This document shows positions 31,911 through 40,871 of a stretch of 64,000 bases of DNA, one piece after another. The notes beneath the pieces are model-generated. The model was not told where the DNA came from. It was given only the letters and a program-made list of their open reading frames with translations, and ran no database searches. Location: assembly GCF_014396585.1 (NCBI RefSeq), contig NZ_CP060717.1:1798001-1862000 (forward strand), written 5' to 3'. The first letter of the stretch is position 1, and each line of letters opens with the position of its first letter. The DNA is from Sphingomonas rhizophila (lineage in GTDB: Bacteria > Pseudomonadota > Alphaproteobacteria > Sphingomonadales > Sphingomonadaceae). Made by a program: the position numbers and the translations under genes.

Positions 31911-34732
31911 ATGGCTACGACGGGGCTCGGCCGCGCGCGTTCGCGCGGAATTCTTGCAGGCAGCGGCATGACCGCCTTGTGGTTGATGATGGTTCCGGCG
32001 ACAGCCTGGGCCCAGGACGCGGCGCCGCCCGCCGACCCGCCTGCGGATGCGCAGACCACGCCGACCCCCGCCCCGGGCCAGACCAACGAAGACGAAAGCG
32101 GCGAGGTTGTCGTCACCGGCATCCGCGCCAGCGTTCGCAACTCGATTAACCTGAAGCGGCGTGAAGACAGCATCGTCGAAGCGGTGTCCGCCGAAGATAT
32201 CGGCAAGCTTCCCGACGTATCGGTCGCCGAATCGATTGCCCGCCTGCCCGGCCTCGCCGCGCAGCGTGTTGCCGGCCGCGCCCAGATCATCTCCGTTCGC
32301 GGCTTCTCGCCCGACTTCACCACCGTTCTCCTGAACGGCCGCCAGCAGGCTAGCTCCGGCTTCAACCGCGCGGTCGAATTCGACCAGTATCCGTCGGAAC
32401 TGCTCGGCTCGGTCGTGGTCTACAAGTCGCCCGACGCGTCGATTTCGGGCATGGGCCTGGCCGGCACCGTCGACCTTCGCACCATCCGCCCGCTATCGCA
32501 GGCCAAGAGCACGGTCGCCGTGAACCTGCGCGGGACGTACGACCAGGGTGGCGGCCGCAACGCCGACATCTCCAAGTGGGGCTGGCGCGGCAGCGCGAGC
32601 TACATCGGTCACAATGCCGACAAGACGCTGGGCTGGGCGATCGGCTACGCGCACCTCGATTCCCCGGGCCACACCAACCACACCAAGAACTGGTATTACC
32701 AGAACTACGGGGGCCCGACCTACACGCTGTCCGGCCAGGAAATCTTCGCGCAGAACCGCCGCGACATCCGCGACGGGATCATGGGCACGCTCGAATGGCA
32801 GCCCGACGATCGCCTCCACTCGGTGATTGACGTCTACTGGTCGCGCTTCAAGCAGCATGAGGTAAACCGCGGCGCGCAGTGGTTCTCCACGCAGGACGTC
32901 GACGGCACCACCTTCTCCAACTTGGAAACCGAAACCCGCGACGGCAACCAGTTCGCCGTGTCGGGAACCGCCAGCAACGTCATCCCGATCCTGCGCTTCG
33001 ACGACAACCGCCGCACCGACAAGCTGTTCGCGGTCGGCTTCAACAACGAATACAAGATCACGGACCGGACGACCTTTACCGCCGACCTGTCCTATTCGTC
33101 GAACAAGCGGGATGAAACCTACCTCGAAACCTACGGCGGCTACGGGCCGGGCCGTTTCAGACCCGGACGCCCGACAGCTACGACTTCGAAATTCCGGCCA
33201 ATGGCCACCCGCAGTACACCAACTGGGGCCTCGATTATGCCGACGCGAGCCAGGTGTCGCTGGGCGACCGCGCGCCGTGGGGCGGCTGGGGTCATGACGG
33301 CCTGATGAAGTCGCCGCATATCAAGGAAACGCTCTACGGACTCGACGGGGCGCTGACCCATGAGTTCGACGGCAGCTTCCTCAAGAGCGTTGAGGCGGGA
33401 CTGAATTACACCCACCGCAAGAAGACCAAGACCGTCGACGAGCTCGACCTGTTTCTCAAGAACGGCCGCGAGCAGGTGCTGGTCGACTCGCAATACCTGA
33501 CCGATCCGACGTCGCTCGGCTTCGCCGGATTCGGCGATGTCCTCGGCTTCCAGGTGGCCGATGCGCTCGACGCCTACTACGACCTGCTCCCGCTTGAAGA
33601 TGCGGCGCATTTCGACAAGGCCTGGTCGATCAAGGAAGACATCCTGACCTTCAAGGCCAAGGCCAACATCGAGGCCGGTGCGCTGCACGGCAATGTCGGC
33701 GTCCAGATCGTCCAGCAGAAGCAATCGTCGAGCGGCGTGCGCATCAACCAGACGGTCTCGCCGATCGCGCTCAGCGACGTGACGATCACCGACAAGTACA
33801 CGGACGTCCTGCCCAGCCTGAACCTGTCGTATGACATCACCGGCCAGCACCGGCTGCGGCTGGCGGCGGCCAAGGTCATGGCGCGGCCGCGCATGGACGA
33901 CCTTCGCGCCAATCTGACGCCCAGCTTCAACGGCGGCATCTGCGCCGGGGATCCGGGCTGTTCGCCTGGCCAGACGGTCAATCCCTGGTCGGCCAGCGGC
34001 GGCAACCCGGAACTGCAGCCGTGGCGCGCCAAGCTGCTCAACGTCGCCTACGAATGGTATGGCGGTAACGCGACCTACTTCAGCGTCAGCGCGTTCCAGA
34101 TGTGGCTCGACAACTACATCTACACCCAACTGCGCACGGCGGACTTCTCCGACTTCCCGCTGCCGTCGACCGCGGAATCGATTCCGGATGACGTGATCAT
34201 CAGCCCGATCGGACAAATCAGCCAGCCGGCCAACGGCGACGGCGGCAAAGTGCGCGGGATCGAAGTCAGCGGCGCACTGGAACTGGGCAAGCTAACCCCG
34301 ATCCTGACCGGATTTGGCGTTCAGGGCAGCGCTTCCTACAGCAAGTTCGACCTCAAGCCGAACGCGGAAGGCAGCATCGGAATCCTGCCGGGCTTTTCGA
34401 AGTGGGTCTACAACCTGACCGGCTATTACGAGCGGAACGGTTTCCAGGCGCGCGCCAGCTATCGCTATCGCTCCGGGTTCAAGGGCGAGGTCGTGTCGCT
34501 GTTCGCCAACCTCGGCTATCCGATGATCCTGGCGGACAAGCAGCTCGACGCGCAGGTCGGTTACACCTTCCCCGAAGGCACCAACCTCGCCAACTTCGGC
34601 ATCCAGTTGCAGGTCAACAACGTGCTCAATTCGCCGTACCGCACGACCTACGACGTCAATGGCACCCGCACGCTGGAAACCTACGACAAGTTCGGCCGCC
34701 AGTGGATGCTTGGCGTCAGCAAGCGGTTCTGA
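31911..34732 (+). CDS. TonB-dependent receptor for a glycan (one-base frameshift in this sequence)
   Basis: This is an outer-membrane gated transporter. A signal peptide (about 1-34, ending AWAQ) is followed by a TonB-box-like region, the plug (VVVTGIRASVRNSINLKRREDSIVEAVSAEDIGKLPDVSVAESIARLPG and ISVRGFSPDFTTVLLNGRQ) and a long barrel ending in FGRQWMLGVSKRF. The pattern matches the large sphingomonad/Caulobacter/Xanthomonas carbohydrate receptors. The frame changes near 33151-33155: YGGYGPGRF must continue as QTRTPDSYDFEIPANG, which needs one extra base, giving 940 residues. The ATG at 31911 follows GGGAGAGGG. It is the first gene of an operon with GH3, halogenase and GH30. Confidence 0.93.
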
Positions 34733-34736
34733 CGAC

Positions 34737-36716
34737 ATGACCATGGCCTCTTCGACCCCCCTGGCTCTTCGCGCAGGAATCGTCGCTTTCTCGGCAGCCT
34801 TGCTGGCGAGTTGCGCGGTTCCCAGCGGAGGAGCCAACCCCCCTCCGCCGTCACCTCCCCCGGTGGCGGCGGACTTTGGGGTCGAAGCCCGCATCCGCGC
34901 GATCGTCGCGGGGATGACGCTGGAACAGAAGGTGGGCCAGATCACGCAGCCGGACATCCGGTCGATCAAGCCCGACGAGGTCCGCCAATATTATATCGGC
35001 TCGATCCTCAATGGCGGCGGCGCCTGGCCGGACAACAACAAGAAGGCCAGCGTCAACGACTGGCTGAAACTGTCGGATGCCTATTACCGTGCCTCCATGG
35101 CGACCGACATGGCCGTCAAGATCCCGGTGATTTGGGGAACCGACGCGGTTCACGGGCACAACAATGTCTTCGGGGCGACCCTGTTTCCGCACAACATCGG
35201 GTTCGGCGCGGCGCGCGACCCGGCCCTGCTCGAGCGGATCGGCCGCGCCACCGCGGCACAGGTCCGCGCGACCGGCATCACTTGGGCGTTCGCGCCGACG
35301 CTGGCGGTTGTGCAGAACCCGCGCTGGGGCCGCACCTACGAAAGCTACAGTGCCGATCCGGCCCTCGTTCGAAGCTATGGCGAGGCGATGACCCGCGGGC
35401 TGCAAGGCCGCCTCGGGTCGCCCGACAGCGTGCTCGCGACGGCCAAGCACTGGATTGGCGACGGTGGCACGTTCCACGGCGTCGACCAGGGCGAAACGCG
35501 CACGACCGAGGCCGACCTCTTCGCCCGCCACGGCCAGGGCTATTACGGGGCGCTCGCCGCCGGCGTGCAGACGGTCATGGTCAGCTATTCCAGCTTCACC
35601 GATACCGCGACCGGCAAGGTGTGGGGCAAGATGCACGGCAACCAGCATCTGATTTCCGGCGAATTGAAGCAGCGCCTGCGCTTCGACGGGCTGGTGGTCA
35701 GCGACTGGAACGGCATCGAACAGGTTCCCGGTTGTCGCAAGGACCACTGCCCCCAGGCGATCAACGCCGGCATCGACCTCGCCATGGTCCCGGACGATTG
35801 GAAAGCGTTCATCGCCAACACGGTCGCCGACGTCCGCGCCGGCCGGATCCCGATGCAGCGCATCGACGACGCCGTCACGCGCATCCTGCGCGTCAAATTC
35901 CGCTCCGGCTTGTTCGAGGCATCGCCGGCCACCGGTCCGCGGCCCGACCCGTCGGTGATGAACAGCGACGCCGTCCGCGAGCTGTCGCGCGAGGCTGTGC
36001 GCAAGTCGCTCGTGCTGCTCAAGAACGACCGCAACGTGCTCCCGCTCAAGCGAACCGGCCGGATCCTGGTCGTCGGCAAGGGCGCCGACAGCCTGCCGAT
36101 GCAGGCCGGGGGCTGGTCGCTGACATGGCAGGGCGACAACACCGTCACCGCCGATTATCCCAACGCCGACACGCTATTGTCCGCGCTGCGCAAGGAATTG
36201 GGCCGCGCCAACGTCGACTACAGCGTCGACGGCCGGGGCGTGAACCCGCGCCGATATTCCGCGATCGTCATGGTCGCCGCCGAAAAGCCTTATGCGGAAA
36301 TGAAGGGCGATATCGTCTTCCCCGCCCCGCTTCGTCACAGCGCGCGCCATCCCGCCGATCTTGCCGCGCTGAATCGCGTTTCGGGCAAGGGCGTTCCTGT
36401 CGTCACCATGCTGTTTTCCGGACGGCCCGTGCCGGCGAATGACCTGATCAACCGGTCGGACGCGTTCGTCGCGGCCTGGCTGCCGGGCACGGAAGGCCTT
36501 GGCCTTACCGACATGCTCCTTGCAGGCCGGGCCGGAGGTCCGCGTTTCGACTTCACCGGTCGCCTCCCGTTCGACTGGCCGGCCGCTGATTGCCTGGCGG
36601 CCAATGGGCCGTTCCAGTTCCGGCTCGGTTTCGGGCTGACCCTGGGGACCAAGACCAAGACCCCGCGGCTGCCCGTCGCGCGTCAGCCCGTAGCCTGTCC
36701 GGCCGACAGCCTGTAA
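34737..36716 (+). CDS. Glycoside hydrolase family 3 lipoprotein (beta-glucosidase/exo-glucanase type)
   Basis: Residues 1-27 form a lipoprotein signal with the lipobox LLASC, followed by a proline-rich linker. The GH3 N-terminal barrel contains GTDAVHGHNNVFGATLFPHNIG, TLAVVQNPRWGRTYESYS, KHWIGDGGTFHGVDQGET and the nucleophile aspartate in GLVVSDWNGIEQ (about residue 325). The C-terminal alpha/beta sandwich (KSLVLLKNDRNVLPLKR) follows, and the total is 659 residues. The similarity is to exo-1,3/1,4-glucanases and periplasmic beta-glucosidases. The start lies 4 bp after the TonB receptor stop. It probably removes terminal glucose from imported oligosaccharides at the inner or outer membrane. 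Confidence 0.9.
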   Translation: MTMASSTPLALRAGIVAFSAALLASCAVPSGGANPPPPSPPPVAADFGVEARIRAIVAGMTLEQKVGQITQPDIRSIKPDEVRQYYIGSILNGGGAWPDNNKKASVNDWLKLSDAYYRASMATDMAVKIPVIWGTDAVHGHNNVFGATLFPHNIGFGAARDPALLERIGRATAAQVRATGITWAFAPTLAVVQNPRWGRTYESYSADPALVRSYGEAMTRGLQGRLGSPDSVLATAKHWIGDGGTFHGVDQGETRTTEADLFARHGQGYYGALAAGVQTVMVSYSSFTDTATGKVWGKMHGNQHLISGELKQRLRFDGLVVSDWNGIEQVPGCRKDHCPQAINAGIDLAMVPDDWKAFIANTVADVRAGRIPMQRIDDAVTRILRVKFRSGLFEASPATGPRPDPSVMNSDAVRELSREAVRKSLVLLKNDRNVLPLKRTGRILVVGKGADSLPMQAGGWSLTWQGDNTVTADYPNADTLLSALRKELGRANVDYSVDGRGVNPRRYSAIVMVAAEKPYAEMKGDIVFPAPLRHSARHPADLAALNRVSGKGVPVVTMLFSGRPVPANDLINRSDAFVAAWLPGTEGLGLTDMLLAGRAGGPRFDFTGRLPFDWPAADCLAANGPFQFRLGFGLTLGTKTKTPRLPVARQPVACPADSL

Positions 36717-36727
36717 GGCTGCGGTCC

Positions 36728-38221
36728 ATGCGCAAGGTCCTGATTGTCGGCGGCGGATCGGCCGGTTGGATGACCGCCGCGCTGCTCGGCAAGCTGTTCC
36801 ACGGCATCTACGAGATCGAACTGGTCGAAAGCGAAGCGATCGGCACGATCGGCGTCGGCGAAGCGACGATCCCCGCCATCAAGAAATACAACGAGCTGCT
36901 CGATCTCGACGAGAACTCGTTCATGCGGATGACGCAGGGCACGTTCAAGCTCGGCATCCAGTTCGTCGACTGGTGGAAGAAGGGCGAAAGCTACATCCAC
37001 GGCTTCGGCGTGATCGGCCAGGATTGGGAATGGCTGCGTTGCCATCATTACTGGCTCCAGGCCAACGCCCGAGGCAGCGCTCGCGATCTCGCCGACTATT
37101 CGATCAACACCGCCGCGTCGTTGGCCAACAAATTCATGCGCGCCCGCGTCGATATGTCGGAAAGCCCGATCGGCCATATCGCCCACGCTTTTCACTTCGA
37201 CGCCTCGCTCTACGCCCGCTTCCTGCGCGGCTTCGCGGAAGACCGGGGCGTCCGCCGCACCGAAGGCAAGGTAACGAGCGTCGAGATGGCCGATAACGGC
37301 AACATCGCTGCCATCCACCTTGAAGGCGACCGGCGGATCGAGGCGGACCTGTTCGTCGATTGCACCGGATTCCGCGGCCTGCTGATCGAAGGGGCGCTCC
37401 AGACCGGATATGAGGATTGGAGCCACTGGCTGCCGTGCGACCGAGCCATCGCGGTGCCCTGCGCCCGGACCGAGCCGCTGACGCCTTACACGCGCTCGAC
37501 CGCGCGCGACGGCGGCTGGCAATGGCGCATCCCCCTCCAGCATCGCACCGGCAACGGCCACGTCTTCGCCAGCCGCTTCGTCGACGAGGCGGAGGCGGAG
37601 CGGCAGTTGCTCGACAGCCTCGACGGTGAGCAGCTCGCCGAGCCTAATCGCCTGCGCTTCCAAACCGGCAAGCGGCGCAAGATGTGGAACCGCAACTGCG
37701 TCGCCATCGGGCTGTCGGCGGGCTTCCTGGAACCGCTGGAATCGACCAGCCTTCACCTGATCCAGGCCGCGGCGATCCGGCTGGTCAAGCTGTTCCCCGA
37801 CCTCCATTTCGACCAGGCGACGATCGACGAGTTCAACCGCCAATCCGACTTCGAATGGGAACGGACCCGCGACTTCATCATCCTCCACTATTGGGCGACC
37901 GAGCGCGAGGACAGCGAGCTGTGGCGCCATTGCCGGTCGATGGAGCTTCCGGCGACGCTGCAGCGCAAGATCGACCTGTGGCGCGCGCACGGCCGCATCT
38001 TCCGCGAGGACGACGAATTGTTCGCGGAGGAAAGCTGGATCCAGGTTCTGATCGGCCAGGGCATCATGCCGCGCGCATGGGATCCCCTCGTCGCGATCAA
38101 GAGCGATGCGGAAATTGACGAATTCCTCGGCAATATCGCGTCGACCATCGACCGGTGCGTCCAGGTGATGCCGGCGCACGGCGACTACATCCAGGCGGTT
38201 TGCAGGGCGGAGGCAGCATGA
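36728..38221 (+). CDS. Flavin-dependent tryptophan-halogenase-like protein
   Basis: This belongs to the tryptophan halogenase family: FAD-binding GGGSAGWMTAALLGK at the N-terminus, EATIPAIKKYNELL around the catalytic lysine region, and the family signature WxWxIP as GWQWRIPLQ (about residue 261). The length is 497 residues. True halogenases oxidise halide and chlorinate or brominate an aromatic ring, using reduced FAD from a separate reductase. Homologues next to TonB receptors in Brevundimonas and Xanthomonas have been tested and some brominate indole, but their natural substrate is unknown. Here it is embedded in a glycan operon, 11 bp after GH3 and overlapping GH30 by 4 bp. Confidence 0.9.
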   Translation: MRKVLIVGGGSAGWMTAALLGKLFHGIYEIELVESEAIGTIGVGEATIPAIKKYNELLDLDENSFMRMTQGTFKLGIQFVDWWKKGESYIHGFGVIGQDWEWLRCHHYWLQANARGSARDLADYSINTAASLANKFMRARVDMSESPIGHIAHAFHFDASLYARFLRGFAEDRGVRRTEGKVTSVEMADNGNIAAIHLEGDRRIEADLFVDCTGFRGLLIEGALQTGYEDWSHWLPCDRAIAVPCARTEPLTPYTRSTARDGGWQWRIPLQHRTGNGHVFASRFVDEAEAERQLLDSLDGEQLAEPNRLRFQTGKRRKMWNRNCVAIGLSAGFLEPLESTSLHLIQAAAIRLVKLFPDLHFDQATIDEFNRQSDFEWERTRDFIILHYWATEREDSELWRHCRSMELPATLQRKIDLWRAHGRIFREDDELFAEESWIQVLIGQGIMPRAWDPLVAIKSDAEIDEFLGNIASTIDRCVQVMPAHGDYIQAVCRAEAA

Positions 38222-39632
38222 AGAGATTGACCTTGTTGGCAGCGTTGATGCTCGGCGCGTGCCAGACCGTGCCATCCGGCCCGCCCCCATCGGCAAGCCT
38301 GTGGATCACCACCGCCGACGGCACGCAGAAGCTTGCGCGGCAGGCTGACGTGGTCGCCCGCCCGCCGGTCGGCCCCGCCCCGGCAGTCACGATCGACCGC
38401 ACCCAGCGTTACCAGCTGATCCAGGGCTTCGGCGCGTCGATCACCGACGCCTCGGCCGAGCTCATCGGCCGCCTATCCGCCGACCGGCGCCGGGCGCTGC
38501 TGCTGGAGCTGTTCGGCCGCCAGGGCGAGGGGCTCGGCCTGTCGTTCACCCGCTTGACGGTCGGGGCATCGGACTTTTCGCGAACCCATTACAGCTACGA
38601 CGACACGCCGGGGAATGTCCCCGATCCCGCGATGCGCCACTTCTCGATCGCCCCGGCCCGGCAATATGTCCTGCCGGTGACTCGCGAGGCGCTGGCGATC
38701 AACCGCGACCTGATCGTGATGATCAGCCCGTGGAGCGCGCCGGCGTGGATGAAGACCAGCAAAAGCCTGATCAAGGGCCGCCTCAATCCCGCGCACTACG
38801 CCTCCTTCGCCGAATATTTCGCGCGGACAATCGAGGCGTTCGGTCGCGAGGGCGTCCCGGCGTCGCTGCTGTCGATCCAGAACGAGCCCGACTTCGAGCC
38901 CGAGAATTACCCCGGCATGCGCATGTCACCGGCCGAGCGCGCGGCGGTGGTCGGCAAGCACCTCGGCCCGCTGCTCGAACGGCGCGGCATCAAGACGCGC
39001 ATCCTCGACTGGGACCACAATTGGGACAAGCCGGAACAGCCGCTCGGCGTCCTCGCCGACCCCGTCGCCCGCCGCTACATCGCGGGGTCGCCTGGCACTG
39101 CTACGCCGGCGATGTCCCCGCCCAGGAAAAGGTCCGCCTCGCCCATCCCGACAAGGAAGTGTGGTTCACCGAATGCTCCGGCGGCGAGTGGGCGCCGAAG
39201 TTTGGTGAAACGCTGGGCTGGATGATGAGCAAGCTGATCATCGGCTCTTCCAACACCGGATCGCGCGGGACCCTGCTGTGGAACCTCGCGCTCGACCCGA
39301 AATACGGTCCGCACAACGGCGGTTGCGGCGATTGCCGGGGCGTGGTCACCATCGACCCGGCCAGTGGCGCGATCACCCGCAACGTCGAATACTACGCCCT
39401 CGGCCACGCCAGCCGCTTTGTCCGGACCGGCGCGCGGCGGGTCGGTGTCGCGCTGACGGCGCGTGATGTGGAGGCGGCCGCCTTCGAAAATCCCGACGGC
39501 GGCCTGAGCCTGCTCCTCTATCGCTCCAAGGGCACCGGCCCGGTTCGAGTCGCGGCCGATGGGCAGGCGTATGACATCGCCTTGCCCACGGGCGCGGTAG
39601 CGACGCTCACCCTGCCTCCTCGCCGCCGTTAG
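38218..39632 (+). CDS. Glycoside hydrolase family 30 lipoprotein (one-base frameshift in this sequence)
   Basis: The start MKRLTLLAALMLGACQ encodes a lipoprotein signal with the lipidated Cys at residue 15. The GH30 barrel shows QGFGASITDASAEL, the general acid/base glutamate in LLSIQNEPDFEPENYPGM and the nucleophile in VWFTECSGGEW, then a C-terminal beta domain, 471 residues in all. GH30 includes glucosylceramidases and beta-1,6-glucanases. The frame breaks at the GGGG run 39084-39087: RRYIAG must continue as VAWHCYAGDVPAQEKV, which needs one extra base. The start overlaps the halogenase stop (ATGA). With GH3 and the receptor, the likely substrate is a beta-linked glucan. Confidence 0.9.
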
Positions 39633-39710
39633 AGAATTTTCGGCATAAGTCCGAGAGTCGACGGAACGTGAATCGCGGCGGCGCTTTATGCTGGCCGAGA
39701 GGAAGTCGCC

Positions 39711-39911
39711 GTGAGTGCCACCAACGAGAATTTCATGTTCGCGTCCCCCTGGACGTCGGAGGACTGCGCCGTCCTTCGCGGCCTCCATGCCCGCGAGACG
39801 CCAATGCCGGAGATTGCTCGCTACCTCGGCCGCTCGCAGGACGACGTCCGCAGCAAGGCTTACGAGCTGGGTCTTAGCGTCATCAGCTTCCGTCACTCGG
39901 TCGCGGCTTAG
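39711..39911 (+). CDS. Small HTH/SANT-like protein
   Basis: The 66-residue protein starts at a GTG (39711) preceded by GAGGAAG. The segment WTSEDCAVLRGLHARETPMPEIARYLGRSQDDVRSKAYELGL reads as three helices with the pattern of SANT/Myb-like or GcrA-like small DNA-binding modules. No partner is evident; it stands alone after the glycan locus. Its function is unknown. Confidence 0.62.
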   Translation: MSATNENFMFASPWTSEDCAVLRGLHARETPMPEIARYLGRSQDDVRSKAYELGLSVISFRHSVAA

Positions 39912-40006
39912 GAAAAGCATCGCCTTACCCGCCTCCGACCGATTTCTTCCGCTCCCGAAATGGAGTAAGGAAGGACTGACAGGCCGATCGTAAAGGAGAT
40001 GGAGCG

Positions 40007-40699
40007 ATGCGCTTTTCCCAGGTACTTCTCGCGGGAACTTTGCTGGCATTCGCCACCGGCGCCGCGGCCCAATCGCGGGGTCCGAAGAGCTATCTGGAGC
40101 GGCAGGGAACGATCTATCCCAGCCTCGAATCGTACGTTGGCTTCTCCGACCGCACCCTCGAGCGGGAGGCGGCCAGCCTTGCGAACAAGAATGCGCTGAT
40201 CTCCTACGATTATCGCAATGCCCTGCGGTTCGCTTCCTGTGTCGACCATTTCGACCGCGCAGCGGCCGATCGCCTGCTCGCCGTCTCGATCGGCAGCACG
40301 GAAGACCAGAGGGTTCTGTCGCGTCTCGCGGAACGCAACGGGCCGTGCGTTGCCAAGGTGCAGCGAATGCACTCCCTCCTCATCCGCGCCGCGCTCGCCG
40401 AAGTGAAGCTGCGCGCATCGGGCCAGACGGCGACAGCACGCCTGGCGGGGGTCGGAGTTCCGGCCTCCGTAAACGGCTATCCGTTGAAGGCGATCACCCA
40501 GTGCCAGGCAGTCACTCGCCCGGACATGGTCAATTCCCTGTTGGCCAGTGAACCGGGAAGCGTCGCGGAACGCGAGGCCGTGGCCCGCATCTTCGCCCAA
40601 TCGCCGCAATGCGGCCCGATCACCATGGGAAGGGTCACGCCGACGGTCGCCCGCCTCGCCCTCGTCGACGCCGCCTATCAGCAACGCAGCGCGCGATAA
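40007..40699 (+). CDS. Exported hypothetical protein
   Basis: A clear signal peptide (MRFSQVLLAGTLLAFATGAAAQ) and a strong ribosome site (AAAGGAGATGGAGCG) mark the start. The mature part is helical, about 208 residues, with four cysteines (FASCVDHF, NGPCVAK, ITQCQAV, SPQCGPI) in positions that could form two disulphides in the periplasm. I do not recognise the family. It ends 14 bp before the left end of the tRNA-Leu island. Confidence 0.78.
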   Translation: MRFSQVLLAGTLLAFATGAAAQSRGPKSYLERQGTIYPSLESYVGFSDRTLEREAASLANKNALISYDYRNALRFASCVDHFDRAAADRLLAVSIGSTEDQRVLSRLAERNGPCVAKVQRMHSLLIRAALAEVKLRASGQTATARLAGVGVPASVNGYPLKAITQCQAVTRPDMVNSLLASEPGSVAEREAVARIFAQSPQCGPITMGRVTPTVARLALVDAAYQQRSAR

Positions 40700-40712
40700 T
40701 CTGATCGGGGAA

Positions 40713-40734
40713 ATGGTGCCCAGGAGAGGACTCG
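40713..40734. repeat. Left attachment site (attL) of the tRNA-Leu island
   Basis: These 22 bp are identical to 51720-51741, which is the 3' end (T-arm, acceptor stem and CCA) of tRNA-Leu on the minus strand. The match stops at once on both sides. Such a partial tRNA copy at the far end of an integrase-carrying segment is the standard mark of site-specific integration into a tRNA gene. Confidence 0.92.
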
Positions 40735-40791
40735 CTGGCGAGCCCTATCCAACTGTGATAGCAGTGTTTTTGGCGCTTTGCTCTCCAAAAA

Positions 40792-40811
40792 GCCCCCAAA
40801 TGGGCCCCCAG
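40792..40811. repeat. Possible integrase arm-type site, left end
   Basis: GCCCCCAAATGGGCCCCCAG is 17/20 identical to 51588-51607 (GCCCCCACAAAGGCCCCCAG) near the other end of the island. Paired GC-rich direct repeats near both ends are common arm sites for P4-type integrases. On the minus strand the same segment is followed by TTTTT and could also end the restriction gene transcript. Confidence 0.45.
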
Positions 40812-40871
40812 GCCGTGAATGCAGCAGCCATCGAACGAGAGGTCCATTTGACCCACGTCGGCGTTCGCGGA

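Noticed and set aside
34811-36442. Long plus-strand frame inside the GH3 gene
   Set aside because: Arg-rich out-of-frame shadow; GH3 motifs are all in the other frame.
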